A DNA stretch of 64,000 nt from Phytophthora colocasiae (Eukaryota > Oomycota > Peronosporomycetes > Peronosporales > Peronosporaceae). Numbering within the stretch: position 1 is the stretch's first letter; each line of letters starts with the position of its first letter. Below, in pieces: positions 21,202 to 30,692 of the stretch. Location of the stretch: the NCBI GenBank assembly GCA_018806915.1, contig JAGKQI010000046.1:868001-932000 (forward strand). The letters run 5' to 3'. Under the pieces are notes generated by a model. That model saw only the letters and a list, made by a program, of their open reading frames with translations. It was not told where the DNA came from and ran no database searches. Made by a program: the position numbers and the translations under genes.

Positions 21202-21613
21202 TGCAGCGGGGCTGCGTAGGTGTGCACGGCACAGAGGAAGTTGGGTTGACTCGTAGAGTCCGGCTTGCAAGGCACTAGCCTTCGGTTCTATACAAGAACC
21301 AAGTAGTCCACTAAATACGGGACTCTCACAATCAGTGTCCCTATAATAAAGGAACTAACACTAATTATGTAAAATGCAAACTGATTTTTATTTATTTTAT
21401 TGCCCTAATCCTGAATGTAACGGATTTAGTATCTAACATACTAAATCCTAATCAAATGTAATGTGTGGCTCTGAGCTAACAGCCAGCAACTGGCTACATA
21501 TGTGACGTGTGAGAAACACTATGTGTTGTACACGGATCTGTGACTTGTGACCTGGATGGTGTATACCACACCTATTGTAGCCAAGGCGCGCAGCGCCGTG
21601 TAACCCCGTTACA
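21202..21613 (-). repeat. Element B 5' LTR
   Basis: 412 bp, nearly identical to 6046-6457. The candidate primer site lies immediately left (minus strand TGGTAGCACTTGTAG). The last bases GTTACA abut the duplicated GAAGA and then the remainder of the element A 3' LTR. Confidence 0.95.
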
Positions 21614-21618
21614 GAAGA

Positions 21619-21836
21619 CGTGTAAGACGTGCCTACTCACTGGGACTCGGATAAGGTACCGAGACCGAGCTGGTGGTAGAGATTGTAGGATCATTGCTAG
21701 AGGACTAGGCTCGAAGACCTCCGTTTTCTTGGAGCTCTGGAGCAAGAGTAGAGCTCACTTCTGAATCAGCATCAATACAAGCAAGGATCCAAGGAAGCCA
21801 CCAGCTTCCCTAATAAGTGTTCGTGGACCGACTACA
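21619..21836 (+). repeat. Element A 3' LTR, remainder
   Basis: Continues from 6045 after the duplicated GAAGA (21614-21618). Identical to the 5' LTR except for ten extra bases (CTGGTGGTAG) near 21670. It ends CTACA and is followed by the TSD GTATG. Confidence 0.95.
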
Positions 21837-21841
21837 GTATG

Positions 21842-22082
21842 TCTTGTTCGAGTCGGGACGGAACACGTACGCGCCAGACTTCGGTCCGTCACCCTGGAAC
21901 GCCTGATAGTATGCCACATCGAGAGACAGCGGGATCTGGATGTTCTTCTTCTTGTTGGCGAGCTTCGTGATGGACCCTGTGCTCTTGCTGATCTCCGCTC
22001 GCACAAGTTGGTTCTCCAACACAACCACGTCGTCATTCTCCGAATCACCTCCCACACTGCCAGCACCATCGTCGAGGTATTC
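21842..22082 (-). pseudogene. GH38 lysosomal-type alpha-mannosidase, C-terminal-domain exon
   Basis: On the minus strand an exon starts after a good acceptor (TTTTGTGACAG) at 22083 and reads EYLDDGAG, VVVLENQLVRAEISKSTG, SITKLANKK and GDGPKSGAYVFRPDSNK. These are hallmarks of the GH38 C-terminal beta domain (in human MAN2B1 the matching motif is SGAYIFRP). Element A has split the exon after Tyr. The catalytic half of the enzyme is absent from the window, so this locus cannot make active enzyme as assembled. Confidence 0.75.
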
Positions 22083-22543
22083 CTGTCACAAAATAAAATA
22101 GGTGATATGGTAGCACTAGCACTCGAGGAAGTACAGCATCGGGGGTCGAGCTGATGTGTTGAGTACGCTGGAAAGTCGAAACTGAGATTGAGTTTAGCAC
22201 CTTCGTCCTGCCCTCCTAGGCAATTCCAGTCCTTGGTGCCTGTAACTTCAACATCTAAATTCTAGCACATCGCACTCTTCATCCTAGATTACTGCGTTGC
22301 ACGCGGGTCAGACTGCTTGCTGCAGCTTGATCTCCACAAACGTTGGTAGATTGCTACCCATTATCGCGTTCCATGTGCTTGTAGTTGATGATATCGTGAC
22401 AATTCCTCCTCCTCGGAAGATTCCTTCTGCTTTTTGTTGGGGAAATTTTAATATTAACCAGGATCACTATTCTCCACATCTGCATCGACAATGCTCTGGG
22501 AAGGGAAATTAGTTTGATGCCTGTGCTTCATCACATACTGTGG
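22083..22543. other. Unassigned sequence inside the GH38 locus
   Basis: AT-richer than its surroundings. It begins with the acceptor and pyrimidine tract of the downstream GH38 exon (minus strand). I see no ORF with recognisable similarity and no repeats. Confidence 0.4.
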
Positions 22544-22994
22544 TCACCGTTCAAGGTTTGTTTTGGTACGTTCGAAACGTTCGTTACGTGCTTCCGTTTG
22601 TAGCGTTTGATCTCTTCTGACGTTGATCTTCATGTCCAGACGCACCACTGATATTTTGTTGGGCAGCTCGCTCTTGTGAGTGGCCAGTATCGCCGCAGAC
22701 AAAGTACCTTCACTGGGAAGACTGTCCACTGGAGGAGTTATTGTGTTGTCCACTACTACCACCTCCATTTCATCCACTGGCTTGTCCAGTCTGTGGTGGC
22801 CCAGCGCCTTGAACAGCATCTTGACTACCACCACCACCTTGTTCTGAACCACCTCGACGTTGCGAATTGTTGCTAATGCGTTGTGGAGACTGGACGTTCT
22901 GTACCATCTTTAATGAGCACCCGAAGCTCTTCAAGGATCGACGTACCGCCGTTTCCTCCATAATGTACGGCTCCGCGAAGCTGTGCAAACTCAT
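22544..22994 (-). pseudogene. Decayed gag-like zinc-knuckle relic
   Basis: The minus strand reads a Gln/Gly-rich tail (SEQGGGGSQDAVQGAG) and, after in-frame stops, YFVCGDTGHSQER. This looks like a retroviral knuckle whose first and last Cys have been replaced. Upstream codons (SFAEPYIMEETAVRRSLKSF) share the frame. With at least two stops it is a relic of an unassigned retroelement, not part of B-G. Confidence 0.4.
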
Positions 22995-23047
22995 ATTGAT
23001 CTGACAGGCTGTCCAGCATCATGGATTTCTAGTTGATATCATTCTCC

Positions 23048-23480
23048 TCATAGCCACAACTTGCTAAGTCGGTTTTCAGACGAAATATGTATGCCATATG
23101 CGCTTGTTACCGTCACTACCTGAACATTGAGACTTTTGAAATCTTCTGACAGTCTCAAGATAGTGTTTTCTTGAATGATCGCTTTGACGCTACTCGTAGA
23201 TCTCACACAGCGCTGCCCACATCTCTGTACCTGACGCGTATTGGTCGACTTGTTGCTGCCTGTGTGGTATCGTCGTCTCAACCATCCGCATAATCTCTAA
23301 CTGCTTTTTATCGAAGATTGCCTGCGGCCCCTCACGTGAGCCTCTCACGCTTTATTTTGCCCTCGGCGATGTTGAGCAGGTCGTGCTCCCGAAAGATCGT
23401 CCGCGCCGTCCACTTATTTCGCCGCCTGTCTTTGCCGTCCCATCCATGCGGCATGTCCTCTACCTTAGAAGAAATTAGTT
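23048..23480 (-). other. Unassigned degenerate coding-like stretch
   Basis: Two short minus-strand pieces: one at 23048-23281, and one near 23340-23465 (EDMPHGWDGKDRRRNKW, then ARTIFREHDLLNIAEGKIK). They look protein-derived but match nothing I recognise; they could be parts of the flanking relic elements. Confidence 0.25.
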
Positions 23481-23560
23481 GATTAGCAGATATCGGACTT
23501 CTCGTTTTGCTAACTAAGACTTAAGATATCAAAACTGGAAATCACTAGACCAATTCGCCA

Positions 23561-24230
23561 TTACGTACGTGGAATCCAAATTCGATGTCCAAGAGGAAGT
23601 AAAACTTCAGCAGTCACCGGCTCCAAACCAAGTTGTCGAAGGACTTCGACGTCTACGGCCTCATCAACACCAATCTTTTCCGCATGAGAGTAGATGAATT
23701 GACAATGTCTGCGGAAGGAATCTAGCACCGCTTGTGTTCTGGGTCTCTCAACTCGCGTTTCACGAAAGTGTTTCGGAGTCTCCACGTTGCGTGAAAAACA
23801 ATTGCAGTATGAACTCGCCAGAGAACGAGGAGAGTCTTGTGCCTCTGTCTCCATTCCAGCTTAAGATCGCTCGGTTTTGTAAATAGTAGCCAATCTAATG
23901 TCACAGAAACAATTTCACTCCATGGAACCCAAAGAGATCGCCACATCTCTTCTAACGCTGGACAAGCCCTCTACCTTAGATTCGTTATCCATCCTGTACG
24001 CCTTCCGGGAGTTCTCTTGGGCTCATAACCCCGGTGAAAGGTGAACTTCTCTTCGAGTAAGGAAGGACGGCTTTGCAAGAAGACTGTAGATCGAGAACTA
24101 ATATTTTTTTAGCTACTACTGCCTGATCTTCTCCGTTGATTTCAACACCCAGCTTCGCTGGAGTCCAGTAGCTATTCCCGAATGCAACGATCATTCTATG
24201 GTACCAATGAAACCAGGCTCCACAGCCACC
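23561..24230 (-). pseudogene. LINE-like ORF2 C-terminus relic
   Basis: Minus-strand pieces in shifting frames carry ACPALEEMWRSLWVPWS, LLVLWRVHTAIVFHATWRLRN and FRRHCQFIYSHAEK. The pattern Cys-Pro...Trp..Leu...Trp and Leu-Trp...His..Trp..Arg-Asn is typical of the region after the reverse transcriptase of non-LTR elements (L1/Tx1 group). RT and endonuclease are absent, consistent with a 5'-truncated, decayed copy. Confidence 0.45.
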
Positions 24231-24452
24231 TCAACGAACCGATAGTTAGCGTAATCTGACCTTGGATACGTTTTCCAACAAGTCCTGATACTCATTAAGG
24301 AACAGCCGTGATCGTGCATCCAATGACAATTGTACACATGAAAAAAGTGAACCCCACGCCATTTTCATCGCTTCACATTCATATTTTGTAATCCACATGA
24401 TTTTAAGACATACATGAAAATAATTACTTATACACATGAAAAAAATACGCAC

Positions 24453-24834
24453 CCACCGTCAGATCCAGACGTCCTTCCTTCACCAGTTGCTTGACGATGC
24501 CGCGCACCTCTGAACCTTGTTCGTGCCACCAGCGCTGAAAGAACGACTGCTCCACGAACATAAACAGGCGGTTCGAGTCGCGCACGAGCTCCTCCACCGC
24601 CGTGTCCAGGATGTACTGCACCTTTTGCACGTAGTACTGGTCCACGCCCATGAGCCAGCCAGGGTCATCATGGGAGTGCGCGATGAGATGGACATTGAGT
24701 TTGCTAGGATCCACTTGACCCGTGGTGTTGTACACGCCATCGGTGGGTGGCGTCCACTTGCTCGGGTCGCAGGAGGCGCCTACAGTAGCTCCCACAGCGG
24801 CAGATACCAGCGATAGCGTTCCGAGCACGCGCAT
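24453..24834 (-). pseudogene. GH38 alpha-mannosidase first exon with signal peptide
   Basis: ATG at 24834 opens a hydrophobic N-terminus (MRVLGTLSLVSAAVGATVGA), a likely secretory signal. LNVHLIAHSHDDPGWLMG follows, which includes the GH38 zinc-binding His-x-His-Asp-Asp, and then FMFVEQSFFQRWW. Reading stops being GH38-like at LDLTVG, where a GTGCGTAT donor starts at 24452. The next GH38 codons expected (GGWCMNDEA, the catalytic Asp region) do not occur in the 2.4 kb before the exon at 22082. Either the gene is a deletion pseudogene, or the missing exons were lost with the relic insertions. Confidence 0.75.
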
Positions 24835-25169
24835 GAGTATCCGATCTCCTTCGTCCCTTCTTGTTGGATGCGGAATGCGTTTTAATTCGGGGGAATCAGG
24901 TGGACCTGATTCCAAGCGATCTGTAATATATTCAACACATCAAACAATTGTACCAGTACGATTCAACTTCAACCTGTACTTGCGCCGTTGGGAATACATA
25001 ACTGTTTTTGTGCCGTTGGGAATAACCTGCGTATTTATTCAGAGCTTCTTTACTAAGAGGGTAGTGGACTTTAGTGTTCGTCGATGATTTCAGTGCAGTA
25101 CAGCACCAAACGATTCCTGTGCTCGATACGTGCAATATTTGGTGTGTCTGGGCCGGAGCTTCGAAGAAC
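24835..25169. other. Intergenic, upstream of the GH38 exon
   Basis: AT-rich tracts flank the GH38 start. No gene, repeat or RNA seen before the MULE left end. Confidence 0.4.
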
Positions 25170-25616
25170 ATATTGGTGATCACAATCGTCTTTGGTCACG
25201 TCGTGTAGCTCCCGTTTGGTCACGTGTGCAAATTGCCTGTTCATGTGCCAAGCACATGAACAAATGACATTGGTCAGCCGATGGCTTAAGAAGAAACTTC
25301 TTGCCTAGCACATCGATCTATCTTAATGAATAAGCATCAATCTAGTCAATCTATTCCATCATTCCTGTCAATATCCATCAAGTCAATGAAAATTTAAAAT
25401 GAATAACAGTACTTGACTACAGCGTGATTCGCTCCTGCGCATTGTCTGATTGACTGCCGAAGGGCAAATTGAGCGGGGACACTTGTCCTAAGAGGGTTGT
25501 CGCGGTATTCCGTTAATTCCCCGTCAGACAATGAACGGTACGCGCCTGTTTACTATCGAGTTTGTAGTTGAACTGAATTAACTAACTTCTACGCTGTGTT
25601 TAAACTATTCCAGCCC

Positions 25617-25680
25617 ACCACCGTAGCTTAATGGAAAAGCTCCCGAAAGGGATGATGGAGGTCCGATTCCTCCCGGTGGT
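25617..25680 (+). tRNA. tRNA-like Pol III unit with shortened anticodon arm
   Basis: The 7-bp acceptor ACCACCG (25617-25623) pairs with CGGTGGT (25674-25680). The D arm is GCTT/AAGC with an AATGGAA loop. The T arm is GGAGG/CCTCC with loop TCCGATT. The A box TAGCTTAATGG fits the consensus fully and the B box GGTCCGATTCC has one mismatch; a TTTTTTT terminator follows at 25687. Only 16 nt lie between the D and T arms, where about 21-22 are expected, and they form TCCC-GAAA-GGGA, so there is no proper anticodon loop. It is a pseudo-tRNA or a tRNA-derived transcript, not a normal decoder. Confidence 0.5.
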
Positions 25681-25830
25681 TATTTATTTTTTTGTAGGTT
25701 TTTAACGGACGTTGGAAGGTGGCGCCTTTTCGAATTGCAGTGAGTGAAACACCCAGAGTTCAAGGCTCATCGATCTTGAGCCCATTCGACAACTTCTGTT
25801 CAAACTGAACGACTGTATCCAGGCCCAACT

Positions 25831-27667
25831 ATGGCTAGACCGTCCACGCGGCCTCGGAAAGATCGTTCTAAGCGAAGGTTTTCCCCAACCAGCCGTCGAA
25901 CAGTACGGGAGCGAGACGAAGGGGTGGATTTAGCTGACTCTGTTGATGTTAACTCGGAGGCCAGCCAAACACTAGCCACGGCTCCACCCAATATACTTCA
26001 ACACAGTCAACCAGATCGAGTAGACCCAGGACTCGATCCAGAGAGCCTTGTGACGACTACTACTTCTACGGTGGCTCCTATGAGCTTGGAGACTACTGTT
26101 GTAAGTTCCACCAGAGGGAATGCTGAACGCGAGTCAAGTGCACGAGATGGAGCCACAAAGCGGTACTACCAAGGCTACGAGTACACACGTGCAAATACCT
26201 CATCGGTCAAAATCACGTACCGATGTAGTTTTTACAGAGCACCAAAAATGTCCCGGATCCCTTGTTTTCTACGCAGAGACAATGGCATTTGATGTCGACA
26301 ATATGGTTCCACATACTTGTCGTAGTGGCGCGCCTGGTACCCAAGCCAATGACGCATCCGACTGTGTCGACGTTACGCAGGAGATGAAGGCTTTCGTCGA
26401 TGGTCTGATTGAAGAGGACTTGGCGGCTAAGGCGATATGGGCTGCAACCTACACAAAGTTTTATTCCGCTTCCACGAGTGTCGTACGCGGGCTTTCACAC
26501 AAGCAAGTACTCAACCGTGTCTCCAACGCCAGAGCATCAGCCTACGGCTCAAACATTTTTGCTTTGCTGGAAAGCCCAGCACTATCTAAAGTCAAGAATG
26601 ATTTGGTTGGATTTCTGCAATTCCACTACACTTGGCATGACGACAACAAGGCAAAGGCAGGGAAGTCAGGAATCGAACGGCTGATAGGATGGTCGCATCC
26701 AGAATTACGCAACTTACTTCGTTACGATGGAGTTCACTTGTTTGTTGACGGCACGTTTCGGTGCGTTCCAAAAACGTATCACCAGTTCGTCACGCTAATG
26801 ATGTACGATCCGCTGACCGATTTGTTTTTGCCAATATTTTTCACGCTTGCTACGAACAAAACGGAAGAGTTGTACGTGAAAATGTTTAAGAGCATTGAAT
26901 TTGCGTTGGGGAAGCAGCCTAATCCTGTGGACGTGGTTTGTGACTTTGAGTCTGCTCTTATCAACGCTATCCAGGAACATTATCCGTCTACACGCATTAT
27001 TGGATGCTTGTTTCATTTCAAACAGGCGTGTAGACGGAAGATGAAGGAGTACCCGCTTCCAGATGGCGAAGTAGGTGTGGCTATGGCTTTTGGGGTTCTG
27101 GATATGCTCACAGTTATCCCTCCCGGCAAGATTGTTGGACAAGGTGTTGCGTGGGTAAAAGCTAAGATCAAGGCTAGATTAGATGCGAAGGATCTACCAT
27201 ACTCGCGGAGTAAGTGGAAACATTTTTGGAGATACTTTTTGAGGACTTGGGTGGACATGTATCCACCGTATCTCTGGAATATCCACGGAGTGCAGAGACA
27301 AATAGTAAATCGAACCAACAATCCCCTGGAACGGTTTCACCGTGAATTGAACGCAAGAATGAAACCGCATCCAAACCTCGATCGATTTGTTCGCGTAATT
27401 GAGGAAATATCACGTGAAAACGTGGTACTACGTAGAAGTATTATCACTGGAGATGCTACGGCTCCTGTGCGGTCCAATTTACGTTTTCCAAGGGCAGTTG
27501 CCTTACCCGATACAGAAGATAATGAAGCCTCCGATAGTGATTCAGACATTGTTTCTGATAACGAGGAATCTGCTGACGATAGGAACTCGGATCTGTCTGA
27601 TGATGATGAACTTGGTATGCTTTACGACACTTCACTTGACTATGAAGAAGAGGAAAAATGCGATTGA
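25831..27667 (+). pseudogene. MULE transposase with FLYWCH zinc finger, one frameshift
   Basis: ATG at 25831. Residues 1-100 are basic and Ser/Thr-rich. A FLYWCH-type finger (YYQGYEYTRANTSS, KITYRC) starts in this frame and finishes, after a one-base shift near 26240, in the next (KCPGSLVFYAE ... PHTC). The MULE domain follows: VDGTFRCVPKTY (first Asp), VDVVCDFESALINAI (second Asp), GCLFHFKQACRRKM and NNPLERFHRELN. The C-terminus is strongly acidic (DSDSDIVSDNEE). It binds the TIRs and catalyses excision and insertion. A polyadenylation-like aataataaag lies at about 27700. Confidence 0.85.
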
Positions 27668-27799
27668 ACCGGTAGTATCATTGGAGCTTAACTTCAGAAA
27701 TAATAAAGTTCATTGACTCTCTACATGACCAAATGAATTGGTCATGTGATCTAACATGTTTATAGCGACGTGACCAAACATGATTATGACCACCAATAT

Positions 27800-28049
27800 T
27801 GATTACCCCGGAGCTTGTCTATTGGCTAACTGTCCCGAGTGTTTTCTTTAAGTTCTTACCGTGTCTGGGTGTCCAAGTGCGACGAGTAGATTGACCGACC
27901 GTACTTCGCTCCGTTACGGGTGTTACTTTTGAATGGTGTGTGAACCCGTGGAGGCTGAAGTAAAGTTCTAGGCTGCATTGGTGTCCACTCCGTGTTGCCA
28001 ATTTCAAATTGCCAGCCCAAGCAATCTTCTAGTATTATTTTGAAAAAGA
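27800..28049. other. No gene recognised right of the MULE
   Basis: Short sequence between the right TIR and a decayed hydrophobic-protein gene. Nothing supported. Confidence 0.35.
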
Positions 28050-28101
28050 AACAAACTCAGATAGTAGCCTACGGAGATGGTAAGGTTCATGACCGCAGCT
28101 A

Positions 28102-29241
28102 TCATGAACAATGCGCCAAGAAATGGTCCGAGATTCTTAATGTGATCGAACTTCGATACCGATCACCATCTCCAGTTACGATGGATACATAGTCCACAAC
28201 TCCATTCCGATCTGTAGTCCCAGCAGTTTTAACTGCCCCATTAAGGCATCTCTGCTGCCGTCTCAATAACCAATAGTGTGGGTGGTTCCCGTAGAAATAT
28301 TGAAGCCGAACATCCGATGGAAAAATACTCCGCATACATGTCAGCATTGATCTCAGCGGTATGGAAAACGTGAACTTGCCGACGCCATAATTCCTGCTCA
28401 GTTAAACCTCGTTGGGGCTCTACGTCGAGGTTTTGAAGCTTCAGGGACAATATTTGGAGCGAACGAACATTCGCAATACAGTCCGCCTCTGTTTAGTTAA
28501 AGCTGTCGTTCGCTCTCGCGAAGATTTACGATGTCGAATTTCCAACATGACAAGAATGGCCGAAACGAAACTTCAACCAAAGCCATCCCAATGGTACCCA
28601 GTACCGCTGTTGTGTTATTGCTCTCTAAGAGAATGATTCTCGTCTGTGTATCGACGAGTACAGTCGGGATCCCCGCCAGGGCGCACATGACACGTGCACT
28701 GCGTACTCGTTTCCTGAAAATATAATGTTTCGCGATTTCTTGGATAGCAAGTTTGAATAAAATCCCAATAACCACGTCACTTCCGTCGTCAATGATCCGT
28801 TGCTGGCTCAAATGTGGACAAATAAACCTGCGAGAAACGAGGCGGATGTTGTAGGAAGGTTTCTCACGTAAGCTTTCCAAAATGGCGGTTGATGGAGGGG
28901 TTTTGTCGTCGATTTAACTTCAGTCGGGAATATCTTGGAACTTCTTGATTTTTGCTGTTTCAATTTTCGATCACGTCCTTCACACGTTTCTTCGTAGAAA
29001 ATCAGTTTGACACATCGAGTGATACTGGTAAAATATCCAAGTAAAATGAGGTTGTCTGCGTAACATTCGATCTTAAACGTGACAAGCATCGGCTCAATTG
29101 ATACCAATAAGCGATACATGAGCTAAAGTCAAAGATCATGACCATCGTGACGATAAATGAAACTCGAGTCACTTGAAATAATCTCGTGAAACAAAAACAA
29201 ACAGTTGGTCGACCATTACGGAATCGCAGTGCCATCATCAT
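28102..29241 (-). pseudogene. Decayed multi-pass membrane-protein-like gene
   Basis: Successive minus-strand fragments in shifting frames (29241-29002, 29119-28808, 28880-28497, 28450-28241, 28347-28102) show hydrophobic stretches (VSFIVTMVMIFDFSSC, AVLGTIGMALVEVSF), a recurrent GIPTVLVDTQTRIILLESN, and AEINADMYAEYFSIGCS. The order and spacing fit one gene broken by indels and stops. It may belong to a lineage-expanded oomycete membrane protein family, but I cannot name it. Confidence 0.45.
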
Positions 29242-29480
29242 GCACGAACGAGATGTACAACCGCACAGAAAGAAATACCAGCATACACGGAATTGGAAAC
29301 GAGCAGCTCATTCCGTGACTGGTCCATTTGTATTGGTCAGAATCCACGGTGAGGTTTGACAAATAATGACCCGTTACAAAAGAGAACAGATAGTTCTCTG
29401 AAATTTTACGGTGCAGTGTACCAGTATGTTCGAGGAGAAGAAGAACAGCGGCATTCGAGATTCTGCATCGTCGAGGAAAG
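29242..29480. promoter_or_regulatory. Leader of the Crinkler-like gene
   Basis: Sequence upstream of the CRN ATG. A CA-rich start context is present just before it (gcatcgtcgaggaaag then ATG at 29481). No defined oomycete initiator element could be assigned with confidence. Confidence 0.25.
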
Positions 29481-29693
29481 ATGGTGAAGCTCTATTGTGC
29501 CATCGTTGGTGAGGCTGGGAGTGCATTCTCGGTGAGAGTGGATGAAGGCAAGAACTTAGTGCATGGCCTGAAGAAGGCGGTTGCAGAGGCCCGGAGGTAT
29601 GATTTCGCAGCGAGCAAGATGCAGCTCTTTCTGGCGAAGACGGCGGGCAACAAGTGGCTCGAGTCCGATTCAGAAGATGCGAAGAAGCTGTAA
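29481..29693 (+). pseudogene. Truncated Crinkler (CRN) effector N-terminal domain
   Basis: 70 codons from ATG. MVKLYCAIVGEAGSAFSV matches the CRN leader, and LFLAK lies at residues 49-53 followed by GNKWL. In CRN effectors this region mediates delivery into host cells, and a DWL domain with an HVLVxxP motif then precedes a variable nuclear-acting C-terminus. Here the frame closes with two near-consecutive stops at 29691 and there is no DWL or effector domain, so it is an N-terminal remnant. Sequence after the stop keeps a CRN-like feel only briefly (DKPIDGRVD). Element D begins about 600 bp downstream. Confidence 0.75.
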
Positions 29694-30307
29694 TAGGACA
29701 AGCCTATTGATGGACGAGTCGATGACCGTTAATGGCGTGCGGCGTGATGCGGATGCTGGACGTGCGAAGCAACGGTTTAAGGAGGAAGATCGCCAAGAGA
29801 CCGACGTTGAAGTGAGTGAAACGAACGTGTAACAACTGCAACTCAATGGAGCAGCTGGTTCAGGAAGTGTGCTGGGTGCGAGAAGCGGTAGTGCGAGAAC
29901 GAAACGGACGACTGCAACGACGGGCGGAGACTGGGAGTACCGAATTAGCAACGACGGACGGAGGCTGTCAGTGTCGAATTCACCACGACGAGTCGAATTC
30001 ACCACGAAGGAAAGAGGCGAGTGTCGAATTCGCCACGAAGGACGGAGACGAGCGTGCAGAATTCACTACGAAGGACAAAGGCAGAGCCAGCGAGTAGAAG
30101 ACTTGCCAAGTGAGACTGAGCGAACTTCGACGGACGGAGCACAGACGGTGTTCTGGACGACGACTGAGAGAGATTGGTTGGACGAGCGAGTGATTGGAGA
30201 GACAGCGACTGAAGCTTTGGGCGGTGTTAAGCGGAGAGTGACTGACGACGGGCCACCGGGAACGGGTCATTAGCCAGTACCCTCGACGCTTAAGATCCAA
30301 GGGCGGT
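29694..30307 (+). repeat. Region with degenerate gaattcaccacgaaggac repeats
   Basis: Between 29975 and 30085 a unit close to GAATTCACCACGAAGGA recurs four or five times with changes (gaattcgccacgaagg, gaattcactacgaagg). The surrounding sequence has short ORFs in all frames but no recognisable protein. It separates the CRN remnant from the presumed 5' end of element D. Confidence 0.5.
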
Positions 30308-30581
30308 TGTTAGTCCCGACAATTAGTACTGCGCTGTGTGGTCTTGCCGGGTTTTTCCGTCCTTTTGCCCTTACAACTTCAACGTCAACAACACCCGTCA
30401 GGCCCAGCTCACCTGCGCCGGAACGTCTCCGCTCCTATTTGTATTCAATTTCAATCAATGCAATCTAAAGAACGCAACTCGTTCTCTATCCTGCGTCTCA
30501 ACTCGTTTCCGCTCAGCTGGACGCCACTCAACCTGCAAAGAAGTGAGCAGATTGAGCCGAAAGAGGAGGGTAAACGTCACA
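30308..30581 (+). repeat. Candidate 5' LTR of element D (274 bp)
   Basis: Starts TGTTAGTCCCGACA and ends GTCACA, so TGT...ACA termini. The next base begins TGGTGGTCATACAGGGAATC (30582-30601), a good primer-binding-site shape: its complement reads as a T stem, a 7-nt acceptor strand, A and CCA. No matching 3' LTR is visible in the window, so the limits are unproven. Confidence 0.4.
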
Positions 30582-30692
30582 TGGTGGTCATACAGGGAAT
30601 CTTCAACAAAGGGGTCTTTGCATCTTCATCATCAGCTACAACAATTACCGAAAAAACGTGAGTTACGAGAACGAAGGAAAGAAACGAGTTCC

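Larger units (their letters stand above)
6046..21613 (-). mobile_element. Element B: Ty3/Gypsy chromovirus, carrying nested C
   Basis: LTRs are 6046-6457 and 21202-21613 (412 bp each); the TSD GAAGA is at 6041-6045 and 21614-21618. Orientation is minus: the purine tract complement CCCTCCCCCACCA abuts the left LTR, and a candidate primer site (TGGTAGCACTTG on the minus strand) abuts the right LTR. Own length is about 7.97 kb once C is removed. Order on the minus strand: gag, protease, repeat-rich linker, RT, RNase H, integrase, (C insertion), integrase C-terminus, chromodomain, then a region open only on the plus strand. It is a separate subfamily from C/E/F, differing in the middle of the LTR. 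Confidence 0.95.
1035..21836 (+). mobile_element. Element A: Ty3/Gypsy LTR retrotransposon, carrying nested B and C
   Basis: The ends are defined exactly: LTRs begin TGTAG and end CTACA, and the 5-bp duplication GTATG occurs at 1030-1034 and 21837-21841. Its own sequence is about 5.2 kb (5' LTR, gag, pol, chromodomain, then a 3' LTR split by element B). The 5' and 3' LTRs are identical except for a 10-bp indel (extra CTGGTGGTAG in the 3' copy), which suggests a young insertion. It disrupts a GH38 exon. Pol is damaged: the integrase has lost the segment holding its third catalytic residue. Unlike B-F and D it has no room for an antisense gene, with only about 75 bp between pol and the 3' LTR. 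Confidence 0.95.
25170..27799 (+). mobile_element. Mutator-like DNA transposon with 34-bp TIRs
   Basis: Left TIR 25170-25203 and right TIR 27766-27799 are inverted copies (ATATTGGTG, then TCA-AATC with variants, then a perfect TTTGGTCACGTCG). Extra TGGTCACGT-like motifs follow internally at 25215-25225 and near 27725-27745, as is common in MULE subterminal regions. It encloses one transposase gene. I did not find a convincing 9-bp duplication (flanks tcgaagaac and tgattaccc differ), so the outer limits may be off by some bases or the copy is old. Confidence 0.75.

Noticed and set aside
25170..27799. 9-bp target duplication for the MULE
   Set aside because: Flanks 25161-25169 and 27800-27808 do not match, and shifting the ends by a few bases gives no convincing 8-10 bp pair.
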